Source of the DNA: an uncultured Chloroflexota bacterium
Lineage (GTDB): Bacteria; Chloroflexota; Dehalococcoidia; Lucifugimonadales; UBA1127
Assembly (NCBI GenBank): GCA_913045315.1
Contig: CAJWQJ010000011.1
Coordinates: 1-64,000, forward strand
DNA: 64,000 nucleotides
Reading direction: 5' to 3'
Shown: in pieces, positions 8,601-17,888 of the stretch
Layout of the letters: every line of letters starts with the position of its first letter
Position numbering within the stretch: position 1 is the first letter of the stretch
Made by a program: the position numbers and the translations under genes
The notes under the pieces: generated by a model
What the model was told of the DNA's origin: nothing
Databases searched by the model: none
What the model saw: the letters and a program-made list of their open reading frames with translations, nothing else

Positions 8601-10358
8601 TTATGATCCTGGATACCATCCACTTGATGCAATAGGTCTTGTCCTAGTTGGTCTATGAAATGTTGCAATACAGCTTCCCGTTGGGCATCGATTCTCTTCA
8701 ATATGAATTCTAAAATCCTCACCAAAATATCGTAGTGCTGAGCTTATAGGATTGAACCCCAATTGGCCATGTCCACAGAGAGAGCCTTGAGCCATAGCAT
8801 TTCCTACTATAGGCATTAACTTGAAATCATTTGGTGATCCATTACCAGATGAAATTCGTTCTAAAACTTCTACTAAGTGTGTCATTCCTAGACGACACGG
8901 GAAGCATTTTCCACATGATTCAAATTGACAGAATGCTACTAAGTTTCTTACTAAGTCTACTGCACAAACGGTATCATCACCGACTATGATTCCTCCTGAC
9001 CCTAGAATAGCTCCTGCAGCAGCCATACTTTCAAAATCCAATAGGGTTTCAAGGCTTTCTCTTCCTAAAACTCCACCTAGAGGACCACCTGTTTGAAGTA
9101 ATTTGACAGTTCGATGTAAAGTTGCACCATTCCATTTTTCTGGTGCTCCACCTGATATTTTTTCAACTACTTGACCTATGGTTATCCCAAATGCCACTTC
9201 GTACATTCCAGGGAATTTTACATTTCCATTTAAACATAAAATTGCTGTTCCTGTACTTCTGCCATATCCAATACCTGAAAACCATTCCCCACCCTTTCTA
9301 ATAATTTCTGGTGCATATGAAAGGGTTTTTACATTATTGATATTACTTGGTTTTCCGAATACTCCAACTGCAGCAGGAAATGGTGGTCGAGATCGAGGCA
9401 TAGCCCTTTTGCCCTCTATAGCTTCCATAAGAGCAGTTTCTTCACCAGATACATAAGATTCTCCTACCAATGCTACTTCAAGCTCAAACGAAAAATCTGA
9501 ACCAAGAATATTATCACCTAACAAGTTGGCTTCATATGCTTGTTTGATTCCTTCTCTCGTTCTTTCAATTGGTCCATTATGTCCATGTCGAATAAACACA
9601 TAACCTTTATTTGCTCCAGTAGCAAAACCTGCAATCGCTGCTCCCTCAATCAGAGTATGAGGATCACTTTCCAAAATTCCTTTGTCATTATATGCTCCAG
9701 GATCGCCTTCTTCACAATTTACTAATATATATTTATCAGGTCCTGGTGAATTAACAAGAAAACCCCATTTGATAGCAGTAGGAAATGCTGCTCCTCCGCG
9801 TCCTCTAAGTCCTGAGGTTGCAACTTCATTTCGCACTTCTTCTGGGGACATTGTTGAAATTGCTTTTGATAATCCTTCATATCCTCCAGTTGAAATATAG
9901 TCAAGGATTTCGTTTGGATTGTTTGTTCCACAATTTCTTGTGGCAATTCTTGTTTGATATTTCCATTGAGTCATTTCCTCTATTTGAGGTAGACCATTTA
10001 TGCTTGGACCTCCAAGGGTTCCAAGCACAGATCCAGTAAAATTATTCGAGTTTTCGGAAATTAATTTTATTATCTCATCTATGTTATCTTCGGTTACATT
10101 TTGAAAAAATATCCTAGGCTCTCCAGGTTTTTGGATGTCAACAAGAGGTTCCGCATAACACAATCCTATACAGCCAACTTCATACGCAACAGCAGAAAGA
10201 TCATGACTCTTTATTCTATCTTTTAGTTGGTTTAAAATTTCTAAGGCTCCAACCGATTCACCACAAATTCCCAATCCTACGCGAATTTGAACAGTTGATT
10301 TCAAATCTTCGTTTCTTTTTGTTGCTTTTTGTCTCAGGATTTCAAATTGTTTATTCAC
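8601..10358 (-). CDS. NuoF-like NADH-binding flavoprotein subunit
   Basis: The NADH dehydrogenase module subunit (FMN plus [4Fe-4S]) that takes hydride from NADH. The 585 residues begin with a thioredoxin-like domain (about 25-90, CIGLCYAEP at 63-71). The NuoF core follows, with NAD-binding GRGGAAFPT at 186-194 and FMN-binding NCEEGDPGAYND at 214-225. An SLBB region comes next, then cluster ligands CxxCxxC at 482/485/488 plus Cys 528. The fused N-terminal domain is the arrangement of HydB, FdsB and NADP-reducing hydrogenase subunits, not of 14-subunit complex I NuoF (about 430 residues). No membrane nuo genes are nearby, so a soluble complex with the NuoE-like and NuoG-like neighbours is likely. 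Confidence 0.9.
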   Translation of the reverse strand: MNKQFEILRQKATKRNEDLKSTVQIRVGLGICGESVGALEILNQLKDRIKSHDLSAVAYEVGCIGLCYAEPLVDIQKPGEPRIFFQNVTEDNIDEIIKLISENSNNFTGSVLGTLGGPSINGLPQIEEMTQWKYQTRIATRNCGTNNPNEILDYISTGGYEGLSKAISTMSPEEVRNEVATSGLRGRGGAAFPTAIKWGFLVNSPGPDKYILVNCEEGDPGAYNDKGILESDPHTLIEGAAIAGFATGANKGYVFIRHGHNGPIERTREGIKQAYEANLLGDNILGSDFSFELEVALVGESYVSGEETALMEAIEGKRAMPRSRPPFPAAVGVFGKPSNINNVKTLSYAPEIIRKGGEWFSGIGYGRSTGTAILCLNGNVKFPGMYEVAFGITIGQVVEKISGGAPEKWNGATLHRTVKLLQTGGPLGGVLGRESLETLLDFESMAAAGAILGSGGIIVGDDTVCAVDLVRNLVAFCQFESCGKCFPCRLGMTHLVEVLERISSGNGSPNDFKLMPIVGNAMAQGSLCGHGQLGFNPISSALRYFGEDFRIHIEENRCPTGSCIATFHRPTRTRPIASSGWYPGS

Positions 10359-10368
10359 TTAAAGGGTC

Positions 10369-10845
10369 CTAATCATTTTTTCTTTTAAGTTCTTTATTTA
10401 TTTTTTCTAATATTTTGTCAGTAGATATTGAATGCACTGGGTGATGATTTATTGTTATAACTGGTGCCTGAGAGCACGCTCCTATACAAGTATTATATTT
10501 AAGAGAAACAAATCCATCTTCTGTGTCACCCTCTGATTCAAGAGAAAGGTTATCCTGAACAGCTGAGAGTATTTGTTGTGCTCCCATAAGGTGACAAGTA
10601 GGACCCCAGCAAATTTCAATGATATTTTTTGCTGGAGGCGTAAATCTGAAATTTGTATAAAATGATGCTACAGCCCAAACATCATTAATTGAAGTATCAT
10701 TTTTTGATGCGATAATTTCAATTGCTTCCGTAGGGATAAAGCCACATTCGTCATGAACTGCCAAGAGACACGATAACATGGTGACAGTCTTTTGAGGCTG
10801 AGAATTTATGGCTCGTTGGATCTGGCTTTTTATATCTTCGGCCAT
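10369..10845 (-). CDS. NuoE-like [2Fe-2S] thioredoxin-fold subunit
   Basis: The 24-kDa-type subunit that carries one [2Fe-2S] cluster and pairs with NuoF. The 158 residues are normal length. Ligands are Cys 79 and 84 (CWGPTC) and Cys 120 and 124 (CIGAC). An N-terminal helical bundle precedes the thioredoxin fold. It is the first gene of the nuoE-nuoF-nuoG-FNR unit, with 10 bp to nuoF, and a candidate promoter lies 44 bp upstream. The partner genes support an NAD(P)H-linked diaphorase module. Confidence 0.92.
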   Translation of the reverse strand: MAEDIKSQIQRAINSQPQKTVTMLSCLLAVHDECGFIPTEAIEIIASKNDTSINDVWAVASFYTNFRFTPPAKNIIEICWGPTCHLMGAQQILSAVQDNLSLESEGDTEDGFVSLKYNTCIGACSQAPVITINHHPVHSISTDKILEKINKELKRKND

Positions 10846-10888
10846 AGCTGCATGTTAATCCATGTGAATTTTTTTTCTAATCAACAGA

Positions 10889-10918
10889 ATGATACCACAG
10901 GCCAGTGTTAGGATACAA
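10889..10918 (-). promoter_or_regulatory. Candidate promoter of the nuoE-nuoF-nuoG-like operon
   Basis: On the minus strand TTGTAT (10913-10918) and TATCAT (10889-10894) are 18 bp apart. They lie in the 140-bp gap between the FAD oxidoreductase gene and nuoE. Other weaker combinations exist in the same gap, so the exact start is uncertain. I saw no clear terminator in the gap. Confidence 0.4.
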
Positions 10919-10985
10919 CGATAAAAGATTATGTTTTAAGTACAAATGATAAATTTTTGTGTGGGGTGTTTGTAAGTTGCAAAAC

Positions 10986-12368
10986 TCAAAAATTCTTAGA
11001 ATTTGTAAAAGAGTTCGCGATAACTGGTGCAGGTAAACGGTCAATTATTTTATGGTTGTGATCCTCAAGAATCATATGCGCTATTTTTCTTCCTATCCTC
11101 ACACTATAATTTGTTCCTCTATCTTCTGGATATATCTGAGTAGTATTTGCTAGATAGAGATTTTGAATAGGTGTCCGATGATTCGGTATTAGTTCAGAAT
11201 AGTTTTTTGTAATAATCGGTTGTGCAGCTTCTACTCTGAAATAATGTGCATCATTAATCCAGTTTTCGTCAAATTCGGGATTAATTTTTTTGATAGCAGG
11301 TATAAATATTTCAAGTAATTCATTGAGATTTTTAGAGTATAAATGATGGTCTTTTGAAAGGTAGTTTGAAAAATAAACTATATGGTTTCCATCGTAATGT
11401 TTTGGCGAAATAAAATTGGTATGTTCTATTACTCCCACAAAAGGGATGTCTTCATCGGCAACGTTTAACCAATAAATTCCAGATAGAGGTTTATTTAATG
11501 AAAGGACAACTAACACTGCAGTTAGATAATCCATTTTATTGAGATTCTTAGCATAATGTTCAGGTAGTTTAGCTATTTTTGGAAGCACATGAGAAGGTGC
11601 TGTGCTTAAAACGGCATCAAATTCACTATCTTCATATGAATTGTCACTATTTAAAATTCTTATTCCTTTACAAATATTTTTATCTACAATTACTTCATGA
11701 ATATTTGTATTAGTATGAATATTTCCTCCCAAATCTAATATTTTTTCGCTGAGTCTATCGGATATTATTCTAAAACTTCCCATAGGATACCCTAATAATT
11801 CTTTTGACATTCCTTTTTCTCTTGATGCAAATCGAAGGGCAATTTTCCCCCAAAACCAGGTCATGCCAATGTTTTTATACTGAGAACCAAATTTACCTCT
11901 CAGCAAGGGTTCCCAAACTGCCTGGTAAGCATTTTTACCTACCATTTTTTGCAACCATTTGTGTGCAGTTACATTCTCATATTTTTTCCAGTTTTTTTGG
12001 CGTTGAAGATATAAAGCTACCAAACCAAGTCGAATTCTTGATATAAAACTAAGAGGTTTGAACTTAAGGAGATCCAATGGCGTTGCAAAATTCCATATTT
12101 TATTAGATTTATATATTCCTACTTTGGAAGGAATCCACTGTAAATTATTTTCTATGCCCAATTCATTCATTAATTGAATGATATCTTTATCACTGGTAAA
12201 TAGATGATGATATCCTTTTTCTAAAAACTGGTTTCCTACTTCAAATGTTGAGGCTTGGCCTCCTAAATACCCTGAGGCTTCAAATATTGTGACTTGATGG
12301 TTTTGGAGTAATAATTCATATCCTGCACTTAATCCGGCTATACCTCCTCCAATTACTGCAATCTTCAA
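10986..12368 (-). CDS. FAD-dependent amine oxidase/phytoene desaturase-like oxidoreductase
   Basis: A 460-residue flavoprotein with an N-terminal dinucleotide-binding motif GGGIAGLSAG at 7-16 and an E-rich ribose-binding strand (TIFEASGYLGGQ). The C-terminal signature ends in RGTNYSVRIGRKIA, as in the protoporphyrinogen oxidase/phytoene desaturase/amine oxidase superfamily. The substrate cannot be told from the sequence. It overlaps the upstream UPF0104 membrane protein gene by 4 bp (ATGA) and is the last gene of a four-gene envelope cluster with a GT39 transferase and a DUF2298 protein. A role in making or modifying a polyprenyl or lipid-linked sugar is therefore plausible but unproven. Confidence 0.8.
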   Translation of the reverse strand: MKIAVIGGGIAGLSAGYELLLQNHQVTIFEASGYLGGQASTFEVGNQFLEKGYHHLFTSDKDIIQLMNELGIENNLQWIPSKVGIYKSNKIWNFATPLDLLKFKPLSFISRIRLGLVALYLQRQKNWKKYENVTAHKWLQKMVGKNAYQAVWEPLLRGKFGSQYKNIGMTWFWGKIALRFASREKGMSKELLGYPMGSFRIISDRLSEKILDLGGNIHTNTNIHEVIVDKNICKGIRILNSDNSYEDSEFDAVLSTAPSHVLPKIAKLPEHYAKNLNKMDYLTAVLVVLSLNKPLSGIYWLNVADEDIPFVGVIEHTNFISPKHYDGNHIVYFSNYLSKDHHLYSKNLNELLEIFIPAIKKINPEFDENWINDAHYFRVEAAQPIITKNYSELIPNHRTPIQNLYLANTTQIYPEDRGTNYSVRIGRKIAHMILEDHNHKIIDRLPAPVIANSFTNSKNF

Positions 12369-13423
12369 ATCTTTTCCTCTTTTATATGAAATTCCTGACT
12401 TGTAGTCGTAAGGTGGCGTAATGAAATACTATTAAACCACATATAGATTATACCTATAATAGTTATTGGAACTAATAGTGCTCCATGAAGAACCAAAGTG
12501 AAAGCTGAAGCAAGATGTGCAGGGATATTAAAGAACATCAGAGTAGTTTGAGAGAAGAATTCAAAAGGTCCAATCCCACCCCCAGTAGAAGGTATTGAAG
12601 TCCCAAGATTGGAAGTTGCAGTTGTCAAAATCATTATACTTGCAAATGTATTAATATTTGGGATTAAATCTTGAAAATCAAAACCTATTCCAATAACAAG
12701 ATATACTAAAGCCTCGGATAACCATATTAATAGAGAACAAGCAAAAATCAATAAGAGTTTTGAAGGACTTTTTAAGGCAGATAATCCTTCAAAAAAGTAT
12801 GAAGAAAACGAGTTTATTTTTTCTTGCCAGTTGCTGGGTAATATTCTCAAAAAGTAATTAAGTATGGTAGTTAGAAATTTTGGATAAAATGAAATAATTG
12901 TTAGTAAAACGATTGCTGCTATGAAGGGTATGCTTAAGCCTAAAGTTAATACTACCCAATTCATATTAGTTTGATTAGCTAAAGTTTGAAACAAGTCTAT
13001 TATCGGTAAGGATAAAGAGACAATTCCTATTAGAAAAATTAATGTAAGTCCATCAAAAATTCTTTCGATCAATATGGTAGCGAGAACACTAGATGGATTA
13101 ATCGCTTCTCGTTTGTGTAAATAATACGCTCTTATAAATTCTCCAATTCGGATAGGAAGAATATTATTAGTTGCATATCCAACTAGTATAACCGGTGACA
13201 GTCGTAGTATTGAAAAATTACCACATGGAGTTAATATGATTTTCCATCTGATCGCTCTCCAGATCATTGATCCAAGATATATTAATGATCCATAAAGAAC
13301 GTATAAGTAATTTGCATTTGAAAGACTTTCAAAGGTTTTGAATAAGTTTGACCGCTGAAAAAAAATTATCATAAAAACTAGAGTGATAATAACTGCAATC
13401 CAGAAACGTTTTGATTTTACCAT
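12365..13423 (-). CDS. UPF0104/lysylphosphatidylglycerol synthetase-type transmembrane protein
   Basis: A 352-residue integral membrane protein with about eight hydrophobic segments. It has the family features LVGYATNNILPIRIGEFIRAYY near 86-107 and PSTGGGIGPFEF near 270-281. These proteins form the flippase-like membrane half of MprF and include AglD. The catalytic lysyl-transfer domain is absent. It overlaps the FAD oxidoreductase start by 4 bp and lies 19 bp after the GT39 gene. The context suggests lipid or lipid-linked sugar translocation. The family assignment is firm and the substrate is unknown. Confidence 0.82.
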   Translation of the reverse strand: MVKSKRFWIAVIITLVFMIIFFQRSNLFKTFESLSNANYLYVLYGSLIYLGSMIWRAIRWKIILTPCGNFSILRLSPVILVGYATNNILPIRIGEFIRAYYLHKREAINPSSVLATILIERIFDGLTLIFLIGIVSLSLPIIDLFQTLANQTNMNWVVLTLGLSIPFIAAIVLLTIISFYPKFLTTILNYFLRILPSNWQEKINSFSSYFFEGLSALKSPSKLLLIFACSLLIWLSEALVYLVIGIGFDFQDLIPNINTFASIMILTTATSNLGTSIPSTGGGIGPFEFFSQTTLMFFNIPAHLASAFTLVLHGALLVPITIIGIIYMWFNSISLRHLTTTSQEFHIKEEKI

Positions 13424-13442
13424 TTCTTCTTTATGACTCCAA

Positions 13443-15506
13443 TTATTGTTCTAGTTCCTTTGAGTATAAGAGGTATGCATCGACATGACCAATTGGTGTT
13501 TTGAAATTTCTGTAAACCCAGTAATCAAAGAGTTCTTTTCTTTTATTAACATCGGTTATTATTTTTACAAAGTCCATTGGCGAAGTGCCTTTGTAATTTT
13601 CAGGAAACCATGCTCGATGTTGATATTTTTCTTTAATTGTAAAATTATTGGCGATATTATTGTTACTTAATGGATTATTTCTTGTATTAATCAACAAAAT
13701 AGAATTATTTTCCGATGTAACCCTCTCGATTTCATCATAATTATAGAATATTTTGTTGGGTATATTTCTCAAATACCATACCCATGGCCAAGCAAATCCA
13801 TCTGTGTTGTCTATAATGATAGAAAGATTTTTGTCAGGATGCTTTTGTTTATTTATATTTTCAATTTCAGCACTTATTCTTCGTACATCTTGTGATGTTT
13901 GAGTGTAAATTAACATTTCTTTTGGAATATCTCGATGAACAAATGTGACCAGATAACCTGTTCTTATTTGTAATATCAATGATAATGAAAAAATCGTTAG
14001 AATAAGTGCTACCCGAGCGAATAGCAAATTACTATTTGTGAGTATCTTGTAACAAGCTAGAGTAACAAAAGCCATAGACATGATTAATATCCATAATTTT
14101 ATAAAGCTAATAATTGTGAAGGGATAAGGATTATAAGTTGCTGTTTTGTAAAGAATAAACATAGTTATTAAACCTAAACCAAAAATAATCATGTAATTTT
14201 TCACCAAATGAGCTTTGAAGGGTATGGCCTTAAAGCAAACACCCAAGAATTTACTTACTATGAGGATCCATGGGAGTGTTATATGAACAATCAACCATGG
14301 CATTTTTTCAGATGCAATGATGAAAAGTATGGTTGTCGTTATAGCCCATAATAATATTGCCTTATCAATGATGTCACCTTTCCTGATGAAATAAAAAAAA
14401 GCAAAAAACCCAATAATAAAAATCGTATATTCATATGTAAGTAATAGAATTAAATAGTAATAAAAGGGTTGGTTTCCTCTTTGAACATCCTGTTGAGCTA
14501 CCCAGTAACCTAAACTTTGCCAAGTTCCTGTTACTAGACCTGTTGGATTAGTAAGAAAAGTAGTGTGTAAAAGAATAAATATAAGTAAAAAAATTAGTGC
14601 ACAAGGAATCCAAATTCTAAGGTTCCATTTAATGCCAATTAGTATACTTGTACACATAAGTATTAATGAAAATGACCATGAAAATGGGATGCCATTTCCT
14701 AAGGGTAATCCTATTGGACCTTTTAGAGGATTAGTGTTTGCGAGTGTTAGTTCTGGTGAATTTAATACTATTGCTATAGCTGCTGAACAAAGTGGTAAAG
14801 AGAGAGTTGTTATAAGTATTAATACAGAAAAAGGGGGAGATATTTGATTTATAGATATTTTTCTTAGCAATAGGTTTTTTATTTCAGTTGAGCATAAAAA
14901 AAATAAAGAAACACATAGCGCAAATGCACTTAAATAAGCAGTTTCTTTGGTAGTAAAAGATAGTGAAAGAAATGCAGCAATTAGATATAGATATTTTTCC
15001 CTAGGTTCACGAATATGCTTTAGTATAAATATCAAAAGACCAAGTATCCATACGGCCATAAGGATATCATTTCTCGCGAACCTGCTAAAATAAATCAAGC
15101 TTGGTGAAAATGCTATCAGTAACGAAGCTATTAATGCACCTTCTTTGCCGATCCATTTTCTTAATAGTAAGGGCATTCCAATCATTACCGACCCAAATAT
15201 TGAATAACCCAATCGTGCTGTAAAATCGTTATCACCAAAGAAAAAGAAAATTAATGTGTTCATGTGGTATTGAAAGGGTCCGTGCATCATGGGGTCATGA
15301 AAATATCCTTGTCCCGATGATAAATACCAACTATAAACAGCATGTAAACTTTCGTCATGGTGCATAGCGTTGAAATCCAGTTGCCACAGTCTGAAAATTA
15401 CTCCAGAAAAGATCACAAAAAAATAGATTAATATTTCGTTTGTGATATGAATATCTCTTTGTAGGAAAGAAGAATTTCTTTTATTAGAAGCTGAATATTT
15501 GTTCAT
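13443..15506 (-). CDS. GT39-family membrane glycosyltransferase (Agl23-type)
   Basis: A 687-residue polytopic membrane protein with roughly a dozen hydrophobic helices and a soluble C-terminal part. The first luminal loop has the acidic catalytic-type motif MHHDESLHAVYSWYLSSG, followed by DPMMHGPFQYH. RFARNDILMA comes later. This is the pattern of the dolichyl-phosphate-mannose-like GT39 group called 'flippase activity-associated protein Agl23' in Archaea and Chloroflexota. It probably transfers a sugar from a polyprenyl carrier on the outer face of the membrane. It lies 43 bp after the DUF2298 gene in the same operon. Donor and acceptor are unknown. Confidence 0.83.
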   Translation of the reverse strand: MNKYSASNKRNSSFLQRDIHITNEILIYFFVIFSGVIFRLWQLDFNAMHHDESLHAVYSWYLSSGQGYFHDPMMHGPFQYHMNTLIFFFFGDNDFTARLGYSIFGSVMIGMPLLLRKWIGKEGALIASLLIAFSPSLIYFSRFARNDILMAVWILGLLIFILKHIREPREKYLYLIAAFLSLSFTTKETAYLSAFALCVSLFFLCSTEIKNLLLRKISINQISPPFSVLILITTLSLPLCSAAIAIVLNSPELTLANTNPLKGPIGLPLGNGIPFSWSFSLILMCTSILIGIKWNLRIWIPCALIFLLIFILLHTTFLTNPTGLVTGTWQSLGYWVAQQDVQRGNQPFYYYLILLLTYEYTIFIIGFFAFFYFIRKGDIIDKAILLWAITTTILFIIASEKMPWLIVHITLPWILIVSKFLGVCFKAIPFKAHLVKNYMIIFGLGLITMFILYKTATYNPYPFTIISFIKLWILIMSMAFVTLACYKILTNSNLLFARVALILTIFSLSLILQIRTGYLVTFVHRDIPKEMLIYTQTSQDVRRISAEIENINKQKHPDKNLSIIIDNTDGFAWPWVWYLRNIPNKIFYNYDEIERVTSENNSILLINTRNNPLSNNNIANNFTIKEKYQHRAWFPENYKGTSPMDFVKIITDVNKRKELFDYWVYRNFKTPIGHVDAYLLYSKELEQ

Positions 15507-15549
15507 GATTATTTGCTCTGTTTATGCTTGAAATACTAATTAAATGTAC

Positions 15550-17862
15550 TTAATTAATAAAGTTTTTTTCTTGAATTGTTATTGTTTTGTATATTTGTGT
15601 AGTATTATTCGAATAAACTAGTTTTATTGATCCGCTAAGATTCTCTAGATTTTTAATGTTGTATTTGTTTTTCTCTCTATTCCCCAAAATGATATAGTTT
15701 ATTTTATATTTGTTAATTAGTTTATTTAATACATTTTTGTCTTTGCCAAGATAGATTTTATCTATGTTTTTAAGACGGGATTGATGTTCAATGGAATTTC
15801 CTCTCCATTGTAATTGATGGCCAGGCCATCCCATAATAGTAGCCATGCCAGTAAAAGCCGAAAACCTTGAATGCTCTGTATAATCTTGCCCCCAAGTTTC
15901 TAAGATTACATCTTCAGGTTTACGGTGAGATTGCAACCATTTTATTGCTTCATACTCTTCAGGGTTATTAATTTTTAAATCAAACATTCCATCTAATGTA
16001 AATGTGTTTTGACTTGTTGAAATTAACACTGCCGTTGGATATGAAATAGCCGAAATAAATGTTATAGCTAAAAGTGTGGAATATATAAATTTCCATTTTG
16101 GAAAAAAAGAATGTAAATGTTTTATGATTAAATAAATTCCTATAGGGGAAGATATTGAAAACAAAATCCAAATTTGATAATAAGCCTTAAATATGGTGTT
16201 CATTCTCGAACCAAATGAATCCAAAACAAAGAAAAATTCTGTACCAAAGATTAATAATATTCCTGTAGTTGTAAATAATAAAACGATTCCATGTGTCGAG
16301 GAGTTTTTGAAGTTATGATGGAATGAGTTAATTAATCCGAAGATTAATGTAATAAATAGTAATAAAATCACAATCATATTAGTAGATTTAAAACGTAATA
16401 ATAATGGATCTATTTCAGGCGTCATCAAAAGCCATATAGCTACAGGTAATATTGAAATAATTATTGATGAGACGCAAAGTTTAGTAAAATAAGAAGATTT
16501 ATTTTTTGGTAACCCAAGTAAGGTTATTGGGAATGCTGTAATCAGAAAAAATCCCCAAACTATAACAAAGTGCAAACTACTTGTTCCCTCACCTAAATAA
16601 GGTGATATTTTATATGAATTATTTATTGTTGTTAGATAAAAATTTGCAAATGGAGCAAAAATGCTAAATATAAACAGGCATAATAAAAAAACAATATTTT
16701 TTAGAACATACATATCTAATTTTCGTGAATTAATTTCCCTGAAAATTATCATTAAGATTCCCATTCCAATGCATGTAGGTAGATTCCAAGTATTAATAAA
16801 TCCTATAGCTCCAACAATTAGACCAATACAAATAACATAGATGTATTTTTCATATCGGTTGACAACGTGATTATTTTTTGTTGTGAGAAAATTTAGGAAT
16901 AATGCTAAAAACAAAAGCATGAATGGCATGCTCATAAAATGCGGATGCAAATCACCCAAGAAAAAACTAAAGAATGGAAATTCCTGAATCGTATAATCTA
17001 AACTTTCTCCAAAATGGATTGTATCTATAATTCTTGAAGCTTTCCACCACCACCAATGTTGATTAGGAATTAACGATACATTCGAAATGGGTTCCTCAAA
17101 ACCTTTTATATCAAAATTACTCCAAAAATTGACACTTCCATAACCCCATCCTCGTATTATTTCAAGAACACCTTGCATGTTTCCAAGAATATTTTGAATG
17201 AGTACACCTAAAAAACTTAATAAAATAGTAAATTTTCTTGTTATTCCAAGCATAATTGATATGGTTGCAATGATTGAAAAAGTTATGCACGCAGATAGTG
17301 CAGGAATGCTTATCAGAGCAAGGTTATATGAAATTTGAGGTGAAATTCCTATAAGCTTAGCTGGCCATGCAAATATTAAGTACCCTAAATAGTAATATTG
17401 AATTGTGTGTCCTGAAAACCACGGGTCAATTGGCGGGTAAGACAATGAATAGAAAACAGAATTTAAAAAAGCAAAGTCCATAGGTTGCTCAGTATGAGAT
17501 ATTTGACTATTCATGGACTTAATAAGCGCAAAGCATAGAAAAGTAATAACAAATAATATTTCGCAAATTGCTATGTTTTTATATGAATCCTTGAGTATTA
17601 ATTTAAAGAATTTTCTTTTTAATAAAATTACAAATAGTGCAGTCGACAATAGAATTAAAAAAAGAATAATTCCAAATGATCTATTAGTAGGTATTATTGC
17701 TAGATACCCTAAAGTCCATATTGTAAAAGCAAAAATTAGTAACCCAATTATTTTTGCTGAAACAATGCCCCTGTCAAAAGTTTGATTTAATAATAGTGAT
17801 GATAGTGGCATTCCAATGATGCCAAATAGTTCTAATATAAAGAGCCAAAGTAAAATATCCAT
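15550..17862 (-). CDS. DUF2298 (Chlor_Arch_YYY) multi-pass membrane protein
   Basis: A 770-residue membrane protein with at least 14 hydrophobic segments. Recognisable family stretches are HTIQYYYLGYLIFAWP, the tryptophan run NQHWWWWKASRIID, and FLGDLHPHFMSMPF. The C-terminal soluble part contains WLQSHRKPEDVILETWGQDY and FTGMATIMGWPGHQLQWRG. The domain is confined mainly to Chloroflexota and Archaea and looks like a GT-C-fold glycosyltransferase. It is 26 bp downstream of ftsY and 43 bp upstream of the GT39 gene. The specific reaction is unknown. Confidence 0.85.
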   Translation of the reverse strand: MDILLWLFILELFGIIGMPLSSLLLNQTFDRGIVSAKIIGLLIFAFTIWTLGYLAIIPTNRSFGIILFLILLSTALFVILLKRKFFKLILKDSYKNIAICEILFVITFLCFALIKSMNSQISHTEQPMDFAFLNSVFYSLSYPPIDPWFSGHTIQYYYLGYLIFAWPAKLIGISPQISYNLALISIPALSACITFSIIATISIMLGITRKFTILLSFLGVLIQNILGNMQGVLEIIRGWGYGSVNFWSNFDIKGFEEPISNVSLIPNQHWWWWKASRIIDTIHFGESLDYTIQEFPFFSFFLGDLHPHFMSMPFMLLFLALFLNFLTTKNNHVVNRYEKYIYVICIGLIVGAIGFINTWNLPTCIGMGILMIIFREINSRKLDMYVLKNIVFLLCLFIFSIFAPFANFYLTTINNSYKISPYLGEGTSSLHFVIVWGFFLITAFPITLLGLPKNKSSYFTKLCVSSIIISILPVAIWLLMTPEIDPLLLRFKSTNMIVILLLFITLIFGLINSFHHNFKNSSTHGIVLLFTTTGILLIFGTEFFFVLDSFGSRMNTIFKAYYQIWILFSISSPIGIYLIIKHLHSFFPKWKFIYSTLLAITFISAISYPTAVLISTSQNTFTLDGMFDLKINNPEEYEAIKWLQSHRKPEDVILETWGQDYTEHSRFSAFTGMATIMGWPGHQLQWRGNSIEHQSRLKNIDKIYLGKDKNVLNKLINKYKINYIILGNREKNKYNIKNLENLSGSIKLVYSNNTTQIYKTITIQEKNFIN

Positions 17863-17888
17863 AATAGTTACCGAAACAATAGTTTTAC

